Assembly: GCA_040285825.1 (NCBI GenBank)
Contig: JAUPSS010000007.1
Coordinates: 3,012,689-3,076,688, forward strand
Length of the DNA stretch: 64,000 bases
Origin: Eukaryota sp. TZLM1-RC
Taxonomy: Eukaryota > Metamonada: BaSk clade
Reading direction: 5' to 3'
A program made the translations under genes and the position numbers. Of this stretch, positions 10,256 through 21,065 are shown in pieces. Numbering within the stretch: position 1 is the stretch's first letter; every line of letters starts with the position of its first letter. The notes beneath the pieces are model-generated. The model was not told where the DNA came from. It saw only the letters and a list, made by a program, of their open reading frames with translations, and searched no databases.

Positions 10256-10865
10256 TTAATAAAAAAAAAGTCCATAAAAAAAAGATGAGTAAACAAAAGA
10301 GGTTTACCACATTTACAAGTTAAATGATTGGGCAAATTGTTTGGCCACAGAAAACAACGAAAACGCATGTTTAGAAGCCATTCATTGTCTTTTAACAAAA
10401 GTCCATAAACAGAGGGAACTTGAGTTACTAAAGCAGCAGCTGAACTATCACGAATATCCTTTAAAAAATTACCGAAAGCGGGATTTTTAGTTTTGGCCAA
10501 GCCAAGTCTTACTTCATAATCCAAGCCTTCATATAATTTAACCAGATGGTGCTGAAGCTTTTTCAAACAAAAACGTAAATTTGGAAGTGATCGGGTGGGA
10601 ATTTCTTGAACATTTTGAGGAAAACACTGAATCCAGATATCACTAGGCAAATTATCTAATTCGATTTGAAGTTGATTCAAATAAAAATTTGATTCACCAT
10701 TGATCAGATGAACATCAAAAGGGAACCTTTGGAAAAATTCAAAAACAAAATTTTTACCACCTCCCAAAAATGCTGCTTTACACAGAATCGAAGATTTGGT
10801 GAATCCAATTCCACCCAAATCTGCTGAACAAAATACATGACTTCGAATTAAAGATTCATTTACTT
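10252..10865 (-). pseudogene. Family C linker to zinc finger, minus strand
   Basis: Frame 10818 to 10252 encodes GGIGFTKSSILCKAAFLGGG, QRFPFDVHLINGESNF, QEIPTRSLPNLRF, GLAKTKNPAFGNFLKD, VPSVYGLLLKDNEW and the first half of the finger CKCGKPLLFTHL. It is then cut by an A-rich junction (AAAAAAAAGATGAG at ~10277-10289). It continues upstream (minus sense) into the RT thumb at 10,866-11,250. Confidence 0.75.
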
Positions 10866-11306
10866 CTAATAAAAAAATTTGACTCGAAGTTTGTTAAAAA
10901 GATCTGCAAAAATTGAGAGATACCGAAGGGGAGTTGACCTTAAAATATGAGTGAATTTTCCAGAATAACAAATTTTTAAAATAAAAAATTTGATGTGTTT
11001 CTCAATGTCACATTCAGCAATAAAACTAAGATCCTTGTCAAACTTCTCCAATAAATTGTTTAACTGGGAATAAATTTCATCCAAATTGCCAAGCCAACAT
11101 CCAAGAAACTTAAAAGCTTGTTGGTCATAATTGATAAAAAGAATCTGAGCTCCACCAATCATCAAAGATTGTTTTTCTCTACCAATCAAGAGACATTTAG
11201 ATGGGTTCAAAGCTAATCCAATTTCTTTGTATTCCGCCGCAATGTTTTCAGAGACAACAAAATCCTCAAGGAAAGCCATAGCAGCCTTACCTAGAGATCC
11301 AAGCAA
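10866..11306 (-). pseudogene. In-frame chimera: family C endonuclease end joined to RT palm/thumb
   Basis: 146 open codons. The first ~18 residues (LGSLGKAAMAFLEDFVV) are the late endonuclease domain of family C. At ~11,250 the frame passes without interruption into RT sequence just after motif C (YKEIGLALNPSKCLLIG ... FKFLGCWLGNLDEIYSQL ... FFILKICYSGKFTHILRS). The order is inverted relative to a normal element (RT then endonuclease), so this is a rearrangement junction. Confidence 0.7.
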
Positions 11307-12157
11307 AGAAAAAACAAATGGACATAAATTATATTAGGCATGAGAATTTTCATTAACCGAGGAAATGGGTTTCGCATATTTAGCAATTTTATATTTTTCG
11401 CCTGCAAGAAGAGGATTATTTACATCCGAGTTAATGAGATGTTCGTTAGAGGAATTACAAGGGTCAATAGACATGGCGTCCAAAATAGTAAAACTACCAT
11501 TTAAACCAGGAACAACTAGATCACCTCTAGTCAGACCCATAGAAGCTCTGTTGTAACGCGTACTATCAATATTGGGATCATCAAGAATTAATTTTGATAA
11601 CAGCGGTTCTAAAAAGAATCTACTCGATATGATTTGCACATTACATAAATTTGGTCCCTGACGTTATTATGCACTTTGCTTCTAAACGTAATGAATTGTT
11701 TACAGTTCAAAAGATGAGTAAACAAAAGAGGTTTACCACATTTACAAGTTAAATGATTGGGCAAATTGTTTGGCCACAGAAAACAACGAAAACGCATGTT
11801 TAGAAGCCATTCATTGTTTTTTAACAAAAGTCCATAAACAGAGGGAACTTGAGTTACTAAAGCAGCAGCTGACTTATCACGAATATCCTTTAAAAAATTA
11901 CCGAAAGCGGGATTTTTAGTTTTGGCCAAGCCAAGTCTTACTTCATAATCCAAGCCTTCATATAATTTAACCAGATGGTGCTGAAGCTTTTTCAAGCAAA
12001 AACGTAAATTTGGAAGTGATCGGGTGGGAAATTCTTGAACATTTTGAGGAAAACACTGAATCCAGATATCACTAGGCAAATTATCTAATTCGATTTGAAG
12101 TTGATTCAAATAAAAATTTGATTCACCATTGATCAGATGAACATCAAAAGGGAACCT
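11307..12157 (-). pseudogene. Family C copy, linker to endonuclease, minus strand
   Basis: Two frames, 12,184-11,609 and 11,639-11,334, form one copy: RFPFDVHLINGES, linker, finger CKCGKPLLFTHLLNC, then after a 1-bp loss near 11,615 the endonuclease RGDLVVPGLNGSFTILDAMS and YKIAKYAKP. A CAA Gln codon is TAA just after NSHA (~11,334). Joined at ~12,157 to a plus-strand family A fragment. Confidence 0.75.
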
Positions 12158-13352
12158 TTTTTTATAGGTTTTATGGTAATTCATCTGATTTAATTTTTAA
12201 TTCTTTTAATCTTGATTCTTTATCAGGAGTTAAACAAGGAGACCCTTTAGGTCCTTTCTTTTTTTGTCTTGCAATTCACCCAATTTTGAAAAAATTAAAA
12301 GAAGAAAATTCTGACCTTCAAGTGGTAGCCTACATGGATGACATTTCTTGTATTGGTCCAGAAAGTACAATTAATACGGTTGCTAATGAAGCTGCTACAT
12401 TATACCAATCCATAGGTCTTGAGTTGAATGTTCAAAAATGTTTTTGTATTTCTAGGAAAAATGTAAAGTTAATAATTAATTCCCTTGAAGTTCCATATAT
12501 TGATTATACTTCAACTAGTTTCTGCTTTCTTGGTTGCTATTTAGGTTCCGCCGAAAAAAACACTTGATAGCCTTGAAAATTATTTAAATTCAATTAAAAA
12601 AAGAGCTAGAAGTCATAAAGACTCTTGAATTGGAAAAACATCTTAAGTTTTTTCTTTTGAAAATTTGTTATGCTGGAAAAATTACACATTTACTGAGATC
12701 ATTACCTCCATCCCTAACTTACAATTTTTGTAGACAATTTAACAAAATACGTACCCAATTTTTGGCTTATTTAATGTCTGTTGATCCATCAATTTTGAAA
12801 AATCATATTTTTTCTGATGTTCAACTTGGCGGTGTTGGATTCAATTCATCAAAATATTTGACCAAAGCTGCATTTATTGGTGGTGGAAAAAATTTTGTAT
12901 TTGAATTCTCCAGAAGATATCCTTTTGCCGAAAATCTTCTTGAAACTACAAATAGCCTATTCCTGGATAACTTAAGAGAAGAAATATCCAGTTTATCTCC
13001 CGACTTATGGCAATCATGTTTCCCCATGTTCATTCAAGAAATTCCAGACAGAAGTTTATATTCATTAAAATTTGCGTTGAAAAAGCTCCAACGACATCTT
13101 TTGAAAAATTTTGAAAACAAGGATTTTATTGTTCGACTTAGCACGGCTAAGAAAGAAAATCCTGCTTTTGCCAATTTTTTGATTGATTTGAAGGACAGTT
13201 CATCTGCAGTTTTGATAAATCAAATTCCCCAGATTTATGGTCTATTTTTGAATGACGACCAATGGACCATTGCTATGAGAATGCGTTGTTATTTATGGCC
13301 TTGTAATTTGCCCAATGATTTGTTTTGTAAATGTGGAGCTGGTTTGACATTT
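12158..13352 (+). pseudogene. Family A RT palm through zinc finger, plus strand, homopolymer frameshifts
   Basis: Encodes FYRFYGNSSDLIF, motif B GVKQGDPLGPFFFCLAI, motif C VVAYMDDISC (frame 12,286-12,567), then thumb and linker (12,630-13,451: FFLKICYAGKITHLL, LGGVGFNSSKYLTKAAFIGGG, IQEIPDRSLYSLKF, PAFANFLIDLKDSSS) and the start of the finger CKCGAGLT. Extra A residues in two A-runs (~12,553 and ~12,603) break the frame. Terminated at ~13,352 by a T-run that begins a minus-strand family C tail. Confidence 0.75.
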
Positions 13353-13544
13353 TTTTTTCACCTTATTTATTTTTATTCAACAACAAATATGAAATACACA
13401 ATTAAAACTCCACATCCTCAAAACCTGCCTCCCCTACATCAAAACAATTAATCGCTAAAGATTCAGAAAATTTCCCAACAGAAGATAGTGAATCAGAAAT
13501 TAGTGTTACCATTCCTTTAAAAATAGAAAATACAATCCTGTTTT
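13353..13544 (-). repeat. Family C 3' tail fragment, minus strand
   Basis: The minus strand encodes NRIVFSIFKGMVTLISDSL ... GEAGFEDVEF and the family tail. At 13,544/13,545 it is fused to the protease region of an LTR element; the shared bases at the junction are few, and the resulting minus frame (13,656-13,402) is a chance fusion. Confidence 0.75.
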
Positions 13545-14028
13545 CCGTGACTACTGAGCATGTTGCGCCAGAGTCGATTATGCCTTTAACTTCGACATTG
13601 TTGATCGAAAAGTTTAATTGTAGGCAGTTGGTTGTGGACTTTATGGATTGTACCATGAATATTGTATCAGAATCGTATTCAGCTTGTTCTGAGAAGAAAT
13701 TAGCTTAAATGTTGTGCGTCTTGGCATGTTCCAAGTTGGCCAAATGATTGATTAGGGAATCTTTCCATGTTGTGTTTTCTGTGTGGGAATGTGTTGTAGT
13801 TGTAGGGGGTATGGTTTCAAAACTACGTAAATAGTGACGAGAACGTTTATTATAAGATGAAGAGCCTCTGCCTCTGCCGCGAGTGCCTCTTCGACTACGG
13901 AAACCAGAACCTCTAGAACCTCTGCCTCGAGCTTGTTGTTGAGCTTGTTGCTCTCTCCACTTTTTGCTTCTTTGGCAGTCCTCACTAGGTCACCTTTCAG
14001 TCGGATGACCCATTTGTTTACAGAAATT

Positions 14029-17000
14029 TCATTGGACGTTGGAATCAAACTGAGTGGAAGACGGTTGAGTAGAGCTTCCTTCTCGCCGTTGTTGTTTTGG
14101 GCGCCTGCCAGAGCTGGAACCTTTTGGTTTGGGGATAGCAGGGGGAGAAGGTACCGTCTGTCTGCGACGGTTCTCAGTCTGGAACGAGATTCTATTTTGA
14201 TACAGGAAGTCCACGTGGTTAATCTGCTCCTTAAACGATCTAGCATTACAAAAGTTTTCGTATTCTATTTGAAGAACACTGAAAAATTCTCCTAGGGTGT
14301 GGCCATCTGAGTAGTAATGGGAGGGATTGGACCAGATCCTGAGGTGTCTGTCCCTGATGATGGTAATACCGATGCTTTCAATGACGTGAGAAGCAATTTC
14401 CCATTCAGGAAGTCGGTCGACGGGGTTTCCGTGGATGGTGATGTGTCTCATTTGTTGAGTCAGGCCACGAACGTCTTGGATAGCGGTGGAACGCGTTAAG
14501 ACTCTGCCTATGTTAAGCATGAAGTCTATCCATCTGTTACCATAATCTCTCTCAGACCAATCCATGTGTACAGCATGAAGGACATCCAGGGCTTGATCCA
14601 ATCTACTGAATTGGGTTCTCCTTAGGATCTGTTCCCAAATGTTGCGTTCGTCTCTGCTGGTTGGAACCATGGCAGAGGAAATTGAAAGGCCAGTGCCTTG
14701 ATACCTTAACGCGTTGAGAGCTTCAGGTGTAACGCATTCAGCTAAGCCTCTGGGACTAATGCGCATGGCAGATCTGAAGAGATCCCATTCATGAATTGGT
14801 TCACTGTCGAACCGTTGATCAGATGCCAGTTCTGCTGATCTAGCTAGTTCAAGTTCTTCGCGAAGTCTAGCAACTTCGCTGGCCAAGGCAACTTGGGCAG
14901 GATCCTCAATGTTGCCTCGAGCCTCGTCTACATTTCTATCCGTGCGACTCCAGAGGATAAACTTGTTAACAAATTTGAGGAGTTTATCAACGTCTCTTAA
15001 ATCAGTCGCGTCGAGAGTTGGACGTTTGGGGCGGTCTTTGCGTCTATTGTCCCTATCTCTTGATCCCACCATGGAAGATAGGAGAAGGTTACTATCGTAA
15101 GTACCTGAGAAAGTAGAACGGGAAGAACTAACCGTGGAAGGTGTTGGTTGAGCCGCATGTTGTGAACTTATTGAACCAGTGGAAGGAGGTGTGGGTGGAA
15201 CCACTGATTGTTCCATAGGCTGTGTAGGTGCTGGAGTTTGTTCCATTGGTGCTAGCACAGTTGGAATTGAGTCTGGAGTTGGGGACTCATCACTGACTTC
15301 TACTACAACATCCTCTTCAGTTTGTTCCATGGGAGGATTATGCGAGGGTTGTGTTAAGGGTTCTGTAGAAATTTCCATAGGTTTTTCTGCGGAGGGTGGA
15401 ACTTCACTTTGGTGAGGTTCAGGAGAAGGTTCTGTCTCTTCAATCTGGGCTGGAACCTGGTAAGAAGAGATCGCTGGTTGAACTAAGCGTGTTTTCTCTA
15501 TACGACCTTCTACCATGACCCATTTTAACATCCTGGATTCTATACATCCAGGGAAAACAGTGACGAGCTGGAGAGCTCTTTGAAGATTACCTGATCTTCT
15601 GTGGTCAGGATCACAATATGAAGCTATATGGTCAGGACGTCTGTCGTAAAAGAAGAGTCTTTCACCATATGTGGTTTCGGTAAACCACCACCCTGTTCTA
15701 AAATCTCTGTCGATAAGGATATCAAGAAATGCGTTGTACCCAGGGCTGAACCTAGGGTAGGGGCAAGGATTGTAGACGTTAATGAAAAGGTTGTCTTCGT
15801 CTCCAGCGAAGCGTCTGAATACTCCTTCCCGAGTAGTTCTCATGAACCTAACTCCGGGTCTGGGGTCGTGAGTGGGTTCAGGATCGTGTCTCGTGTTCTC
15901 TGGGGTAATTCTTTCGTCGGAGAGATATGGACCAATCCTTGGAGTGATCCATAATCCTAGGTCATTTTCGACTCTAGGACCGAAGAAAGGAGGACGCCCA
16001 TTGCTCATCTCCGTAGGAGGGATGGCTTTGGGGTCTTCTGGAATTACTCGAGCATCCCTATAACGGGCATAAGGATTGTGCTGATGGGAAGCACCACGAT
16101 GAACACTTGAGCTAGCGTTGGAGCTAGCTTGAGAAGGGGTAGGTTGAGCAGGTGTAGAGGATGTTTCTCTTCTAGCTTCAATCTCTCTGTCCAGTCTTTT
16201 TGTGTGTTCCCAGTTACGTTCTCCTTGAAGAAAACGCTCTAAATATTTATTAGAGACCTCACCAGAAATTCTGTCAATTTCAGATGGAGGTGCCGTAAGA
16301 GGGACCTGCTGTTGAGGTAAAGGGGAGAATTCCTTGGAAGGTTCCTCGTACTCTACCAAATTTGAAAAGATTTGTTCGTACCTTTTCCTTTGCTCTTCAG
16401 AAAGATACGAAGGAAGGTTCGAAGTGCTAGGAATGGAATCACTAGCCTGGACAGGGGAAACAGACAAATTATTAACTCCACTTACTGTTGAAGTTAGAGA
16501 AGATCCTGAAGTTGGAACGGCAGGATTTTGACTGATTCTCCTTACAGTTGGAACTGAAGGAAGTTGATGGAAGGGTGGAACCTCAGACATAGGTCTAGGA
16601 AATGAAGTTGGAACTTCAGTGTCCTGTCGAGAGAGAGGAGTTTGGACTCCAGATCCTTCTGTAGTATTTTGATAAGGTTTGACCGTCTCTCTTCTTTGAA
16701 TAGAAGGTGAAGGTGGAATTTCAGAGCTTCTTTGAGGGTGGGGAGAAGATGGGACTTCTGATACCCTGAGTGAAGAAGAAGAGTGAGGAGCTTCGGAATC
16801 CTCAGCATCTTCGTAGTCGTAGGAGACTAACGAAAGGCTTCTTCCTTCTGAAGGAATAGAATCCTTAGAAGGGTTGTCTTCTTCTACAGGAGCGGAATCT
16901 TGAGGAGAGGAACTTCCTTCCATTGGAGCGGAATCCTCAGGAAGGGAAACGTCTTCCTTTGGGGTAGCACCCTCAGGAAGAGTGGCTTCAGGAAGGGCAG

Positions 17001-17145
17001 AAGCTTCTACTGAAGAAGGGGGCACGGGAGCGGGGTCTGTGGTTAGTGGTGAGGAAGAGGGACCAGTTTCTTCCTCATGGATCCTGCGTTGAGCCATTAA
17101 CGACCCAGTACGTATTGATGGTCTAGGCGAGTTAGTGTCAGACAT
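14029..17145 (-). CDS. Gag-like protein of the LTR retrotransposon, copy in the left arm
   Basis: 1038 codons, ATG at 17,143-17,145, TGA at 14,029-14,031. The N-terminal ~300 residues are rich in Ser, Pro and Glu with short EDSAPMEG/PQDSAPVE-like repeats; the remainder is a globular Gag-like region. The TGA falls at the first Cys position of a zinc knuckle whose other residues follow in frame (NFCKQMGH), and a second TGA (13,990-13,992) falls at the last Cys position. The inverted counterpart at 32,671-35,787 has the same arrangement. The ATG lies inside the LTR. No promoter motif could be assigned. Confidence 0.85.
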   Translation of the reverse strand: MSDTNSPRPSIRTGSLMAQRRIHEEETGPSSSPLTTDPAPVPPSSVEASALPEATLPEGATPKEDVSLPEDSAPMEGSSSPQDSAPVEEDNPSKDSIPSEGRSLSLVSYDYEDAEDSEAPHSSSSLRVSEVPSSPHPQRSSEIPPSPSIQRRETVKPYQNTTEGSGVQTPLSRQDTEVPTSFPRPMSEVPPFHQLPSVPTVRRISQNPAVPTSGSSLTSTVSGVNNLSVSPVQASDSIPSTSNLPSYLSEEQRKRYEQIFSNLVEYEEPSKEFSPLPQQQVPLTAPPSEIDRISGEVSNKYLERFLQGERNWEHTKRLDREIEARRETSSTPAQPTPSQASSNASSSVHRGASHQHNPYARYRDARVIPEDPKAIPPTEMSNGRPPFFGPRVENDLGLWITPRIGPYLSDERITPENTRHDPEPTHDPRPGVRFMRTTREGVFRRFAGDEDNLFINVYNPCPYPRFSPGYNAFLDILIDRDFRTGWWFTETTYGERLFFYDRRPDHIASYCDPDHRRSGNLQRALQLVTVFPGCIESRMLKWVMVEGRIEKTRLVQPAISSYQVPAQIEETEPSPEPHQSEVPPSAEKPMEISTEPLTQPSHNPPMEQTEEDVVVEVSDESPTPDSIPTVLAPMEQTPAPTQPMEQSVVPPTPPSTGSISSQHAAQPTPSTVSSSRSTFSGTYDSNLLLSSMVGSRDRDNRRKDRPKRPTLDATDLRDVDKLLKFVNKFILWSRTDRNVDEARGNIEDPAQVALASEVARLREELELARSAELASDQRFDSEPIHEWDLFRSAMRISPRGLAECVTPEALNALRYQGTGLSISSAMVPTSRDERNIWEQILRRTQFSRLDQALDVLHAVHMDWSERDYGNRWIDFMLNIGRVLTRSTAIQDVRGLTQQMRHITIHGNPVDRLPEWEIASHVIESIGITIIRDRHLRIWSNPSHYYSDGHTLGEFFSVLQIEYENFCNARSFKEQINHVDFLYQNRISFQTENRRRQTVPSPPAIPKPKGSSSGRRPKQQRREGSSTQPSSTQFDSNVQ

Positions 17146-17263
17146 ACAAAGTAAAAGTAATGAAATTTATTACGAAGAGGAATTGTATTCTCTCTGCTTA
17201 AACTAATAGGCGGAATACTAATAAACTATACAATTAAACTATAAATACTATTCAAGACTAACA
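17116..17263 (-). repeat. LTR (5' LTR of the left-arm element copy)
   Basis: Reverse complement of the 148-bp LTR at 32,553-32,700: starts TGTTAGTC and ends CATCA in element orientation. It is followed (plus strand) by TTAT and the same 11-bp flank before family G as in the right arm. Confidence 0.8.
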
Positions 17264-18131
17264 TTATGAGGAAACTCATTGTTATTGGAAAAGGGTGTTT
17301 GTGACAACAAGTCGTCAGATTCTTCACTTTTTGTAACCATTGTACCACGAAGATTTGGATTGTGTGCCACTAATGAAGCATTTGTAACAAAAATGAGATT
17401 ATATTTGAACATCCCCATTAATCAATTATTATCAAAAGAAAAATCTATTTGTTCGAATTCACCTCAACTCATTTTGCGCCATGCTCTGAATTGCTCTGAA
17501 TTGATAACTTATCGTTCTTCATAACATGATGCTGTTAGAGACACTGTTTTCAATATGGCACAAACTGCAAGGATATCGTGTATCAAAGAGCCCCTGCTGA
17601 AGGAAACACTTTCTCTGAATAATTTTGGTTCTGATGATAGAGGTGATGTATACTGTGATTGGATTGATAATTCTGAAGCTATTGTTGACTTTGTCTCATG
17701 TAATGTTGCAAATGATACTTTGGTTCACAAAAGAAAACTTAATCCTGTGGCTGCTCTGGATTTTAAAGCAAAAGAGAAACATAGAAAATATGATAAAGAA
17801 ATTGAAGATGCAAATGTCGATAGGAATACACAGCTGGTTTTTATTGCTTTCCCATTTTCGATAAATGGAAGATTATCAGTTGAAGCAGAAACTTTTTTGG
17901 ATGACTTCCAAAAAATGGTGAAAGAAAAAACAATGAAAAGATTTGATATTTTTTTATGGCGTTCACGGATTCAATTTGCCATTATTAATAGATTACCGCG
18001 GTTTTTCAATCGAATTAGAGAAGCTTTAGCTAGACAGAAAGCAAATCAAGATTTTGTAGAGGAAATCTTGGTTTAATGATAGTCGTCCCATTAGTTATGA
18101 TTTAATTTAATCAAGTGTGCAAATTCAATAA
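17264..18131 (+). pseudogene. Family G non-LTR retrotransposon 3' half carrying the LTR element insertion
   Basis: Frames 17,279-17,524 (VPRRFGLCATNEAF, LRHALNCSELITYRSS) and 17,555-18,076 (endonuclease RGDVYCDWIDNSEAIVDF with 13 residues between the Asp pair, KHRKYDKEI, ending DFVEEILV) are separated only by an in-frame TAA at 17,522-17,524. The copy at ~58,465 has TTA (Leu) there. The 5' side of this copy is interrupted by the LTR element. Confidence 0.8.
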
Positions 18132-18885
18132 ATAAATGTTTTTGAATTTTTCCAAAGGTTCCCTTTTGATGTTCATCTGATTAATGGTGAATCAAATTTT
18201 TACTTGAATCAACTGCAATTTGAATTAGAAAATTTGCCTAGTGATATCTGGATTCAGTGTTTTCCTCAAAATGTTCAAGAAATTCCCACTCGATCACTTC
18301 CAAATTTACGTTTTTGCTTGAAAAAGCTTCAGCACCATCTGGTTAAATTATATGAAGGCTTGGATTATGAAGTAAGACTTGGCTTGGCCAAAACTAAAAA
18401 TCCCGCTTTCGGTAATATTTTAAAGGATATTCGTGATAGTTCTGCTGCTGCTTTAGTAACTCAAGTTCCCTCTGTTTATGGACTTTTGTTAAAAGACAAT
18501 GAATGGCTTCTAAACATGCGTTTTCGTTGTTTTCTGTGGCCAAACAATTTGCCCAATCATTTAACTTGTAAATGTGGTAAACCTCTTTTGTTTACTCATC
18601 TTTTGAACTGTAAACATTTCATTACGTTTAGAAGCAAAGTGCATAATAACGTCAGGGACCAAATTTATGTAATGTGCAAATCATATCGTGTAGATTCCTT
18701 TTTAGAACCGCTGTTATCAAAATTAATTCTTGATGATCCCAATATTGATAGTACGCGTTACAACAGAGCTTCTATGGGTCTGATTAGAGGTGATCTAGTT
18801 GTTCCTGGTTTAAATGGTAGTTTTACTATTTTGGACGCCATGTCTATTGACCCTTGTAATTCCTCTAACGAACATTTCATTTTTT
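18132..18885 (+). pseudogene. Family C copy, linker to endonuclease core, 3'-truncated
   Basis: Frame 18,204-18,890 reads LNQLQFELENLPSDIW, QEIPTRSLPNLRF, finger CKCGKPLLFTHLLNC, HNNVRDQIYVMCKS, and RGDLVVPGLNGSFTILDAMSIDPC, then is cut inside SSNEHF by a T-run at ~18,880. A minus-strand family A tail begins there, so family A seems to have inserted with its A-tail at this point. Confidence 0.8.
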
Positions 18886-20956
18886 TTTGAAAAATTTTAA
18901 TTTATTATTAAACTACAGTCTAAAAGTCAATATCTTCAAAACAAGCTTCCACACCATCAAACCTCACAACAGCAATTTCTTCGTAATGTGCACTGACAGA
19001 CATCAAAGCTTTCGAAATCATTTTAGGAATTGATTTGAAAATAGTAAAAACAATACGATTTAGCCACAAGCGACGATCAAAACGCTTATTCATTCTTCTT
19101 TTCACAAGATTTTCAAAATCATCAATAAAATTCATAGCAGTTTTTCCAAGACGACCATACAACGATATAGCAAATGGGCAAATTTGGTAATCTACATGGC
19201 AAACATGTTTCAATTCTTTTAAAGGATTTGCATACTTTTTCCGTTTGTACAATTCGGAGTCATCAAGGGGGGATACTTCGGATTGAGCATTTTTCAAGGC
19301 ATTTTTCTTGCAAACATCCACTGTTACGACATCAACAACATTCATGACATCATCAAACGAGGGCACAACAACATCAGCACGTCGTTTTCCATATTCTGAA
19401 TCTCTTACGCTTTCATTTATATCAAGAGACCTCAACAAAGGTTCTACAAAAGATTCAATATGATAGGAATTACACATTGCATGGATTTGATCTCTGACTG
19501 CATCATGCAACGTAGAACGATAGGAAATAAATCTATTACAATTAAATAAATGTGATAATGTCAAACCAGCTCCACATTTGCAAAACAAATCATTGGGCAA
19601 ATTACAAGGCCATAAATAACAACGCATTCTCATAGCAGTGGTCCATTGGTCGTCATTCAAAAATAGACCATAAATCTGGGGAATTTGATTTATCAAAACT
19701 GCAGATGAACTGTCCTTCAAATCAATCAAAAATTTGCAAAACAGGATTTTCTTTCTTAGCCGTGCTAAGTCGAACAATAAAATCCTTGCTTTCAAATTTT
19801 TCAAAAGATGTCGTTGGAGCTTTTCAACGCAAATTTTAGAGAATACAAACTTCTGTCTGGAATGTCTTGAATAGATATGGGGAAACATGATTGCCATAAG
19901 TCTGGAGATAAACTGGAAATTTCTTCTCTTAAGTTATCGAGGAATAGGCTATTTGTAGTTTCAAGAAGATTTTCGGCAAAGGATATCTTCTGGAGAATTC
20001 AAATACAAAATTTTTCCATTACCAATAAATGCAGCTTTGGTCAAATATTTTGATGAATTGAATCCAACACCGCCAAGTTGAACATCAGAAAAAATATGAT
20101 TTTTCAAAATTGATGGATCAACAGACATTAAATAAGCCAAAAATTGGGTACGTATTTTTGTTAAATTGTCTACAAAAATTGTAAGTTAGGGATGGAGGTA
20201 ATGATCTCAGTAAATGAGTAATTTTTCCAGCATAACAAATTTTCAAAAGAAAAAACTTAAGATGTTTTTCCAATTCAAGAGTCTTTATGACTTCTAACTC
20301 TTTTTTAATTGAATTTAAATAATTTTCAAGGCTATCAAGTGTTTTTTCGGCGGAACCTAAATAGCAGCCAAGAAAGCAGAAACTAGTTGAAGTATAATCA
20401 ATATATGGAACTTCAAGGGAATTAATTATTAACTTAACATTTTTCCTAGAAATACAAAAACATTTTTGAACATTCAACTCAAGACCTATGGATTGGTATA
20501 ATGTAGCAGCTTCATTAGCAACCCTATTAATTGTACTTTCTGGACCAATACAAGAAATGTCATCCATGTAAGCTACCACTTGAAGGTCAGAATTTTCTTC
20601 TTTTAATTTTTTCAAAATTGGGTGAATTGCAAGACAAAAAAAGAAAGGACCTAAAGGGTCTCCTTGTTTAACTCCTGATAAAGAATCCAGATTAAAAGAA
20701 TTAAAAATTAAATCAGATGAATTACCATAAAACCTATAAAAAAAGGTTTCGAGTTCAGGAAAATTTGATTTGATTTCTTTCCAAATTGAATCTCTTTTCA
20801 CTGAATTGAAAGCATTTTTGAAATCAAGATTAAAAATGCAACTATTTTCGTGACAATTGAAAAACAAATCAGATGTCAAAGCTGCAACTGAAGCTCCATC
20901 TATGGTTTTGATTCCATATTGGAATGGAGAAAAGTATTCTTTAGCTTTTGTTTTGA
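18886..20956 (-). mobile_element. Family A retrotransposon, long copy (RT to endonuclease), minus strand
   Basis: The longest family A copy in the window. Frame 21,065-20,118 encodes EYFSPFQYGIKTIDGASVAAL, motif A LDFKNAFNSVKR, GVKQGDPLGPFFF, motif C VVAYMDDISC and the thumb. Frame 19,897-18,920 encodes SSAVLINQIPQIYGLFLNDD, finger CKCGAGLTLSHLFNC, endonuclease RADVVVP...VVDVVTVD, YKRKKY and EACFEDIDF. The linker between them is broken by small indels (~19,740-20,010). Catalytic residues of RT (Asp in LDFKNAF, DD of YMDD) and endonuclease remain. The N-terminal zinc domains are missing. Confidence 0.8.
18920..19897 (-). CDS. Family A zinc finger and R2-type endonuclease
   Basis: 325 codons; the first ~40 residues are out of register with other copies because of an indel near 19,740. 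The finger and the complete restriction-like endonuclease follow: RRADVVVPSF, Asp 13 residues later, YKRKKY, and C-terminal EACFEDIDF with TAG. In R2-type elements this domain cuts the first DNA strand to prime reverse transcription. It is part of a polyprotein, not an independent gene, and is probably not expressed on its own. Confidence 0.7.
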   Translation of the reverse strand: MAIMFPHIYSRHSRQKFVFSKICVEKLQRHLLKNLKARILLFDLARLRKKILFCKFLIDLKDSSSAVLINQIPQIYGLFLNDDQWTTAMRMRCYLWPCNLPNDLFCKCGAGLTLSHLFNCNRFISYRSTLHDAVRDQIHAMCNSYHIESFVEPLLRSLDINESVRDSEYGKRRADVVVPSFDDVMNVVDVVTVDVCKKNALKNAQSEVSPLDDSELYKRKKYANPLKELKHVCHVDYQICPFAISLYGRLGKTAMNFIDDFENLVKRRMNKRFDRRLWLNRIVFTIFKSIPKMISKALMSVSAHYEEIAVVRFDGVEACFEDIDF

Positions 20957-21065
20957 ACATTTCATTAACTCGGATGTAAATAATCCTCTTCTTGCAGGCG
21001 AAAAATATAAAATTGCTAAATATGCGAAACCCATTTCCTCGGTTAATGAAAATTCTCATGCCCAA
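20118..21065 (-). CDS. Family A reverse transcriptase palm and thumb, partial
   Basis: 315 codons. The first ~37 residues come from neighbouring plus-strand family C sequence; real RT sequence begins at about 20,956 (KTKAKEYFSPFQYGIKT). Motifs A (LDFKNAFNSVKR), B (GVKQGDPLGPFFF) and C (AYMDDISC) are intact, followed by FLGCYLGSAEKTLDSLENYL. An indel after QFNK ends the frame early at 20,118. The RT fingers are missing. Confidence 0.7.
   Translation of the reverse strand: MGMRIFINRGNGFRIFSNFIFFACKKRIIYIRVNEMFKTKAKEYFSPFQYGIKTIDGASVAALTSDLFFNCHENSCIFNLDFKNAFNSVKRDSIWKEIKSNFPELETFFYRFYGNSSDLIFNSFNLDSLSGVKQGDPLGPFFFCLAIHPILKKLKEENSDLQVVAYMDDISCIGPESTINRVANEAATLYQSIGLELNVQKCFCISRKNVKLIINSLEVPYIDYTSTSFCFLGCYLGSAEKTLDSLENYLNSIKKELEVIKTLELEKHLKFFLLKICYAGKITHLLRSLPPSLTYNFCRQFNKNTYPIFGLFNVC

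Larger units (their letters stand above)
13545..18131 (-). repeat. Left arm of a ~4.6-kb inverted duplication
   Basis: The reverse complement of 13,545-18,131 matches 31,685-36,273. It contains the 5' LTR, gag and the protease start of the LTR element plus the family G fragment into which the element is inserted. The two Gag translations differ at only about five of 1038 residues, so the duplication is recent. The left arm ends inside the protease (joined to a family C tail), while the right arm continues into the rest of the element. Confidence 0.9.

Noticed and set aside
13933-17000. Several plus-strand frames opposite gag (and minus frames at 33,285-35,883)
   Set aside because: They are antisense shadows of the low-complexity Gag frame; both inverted copies show the same set.
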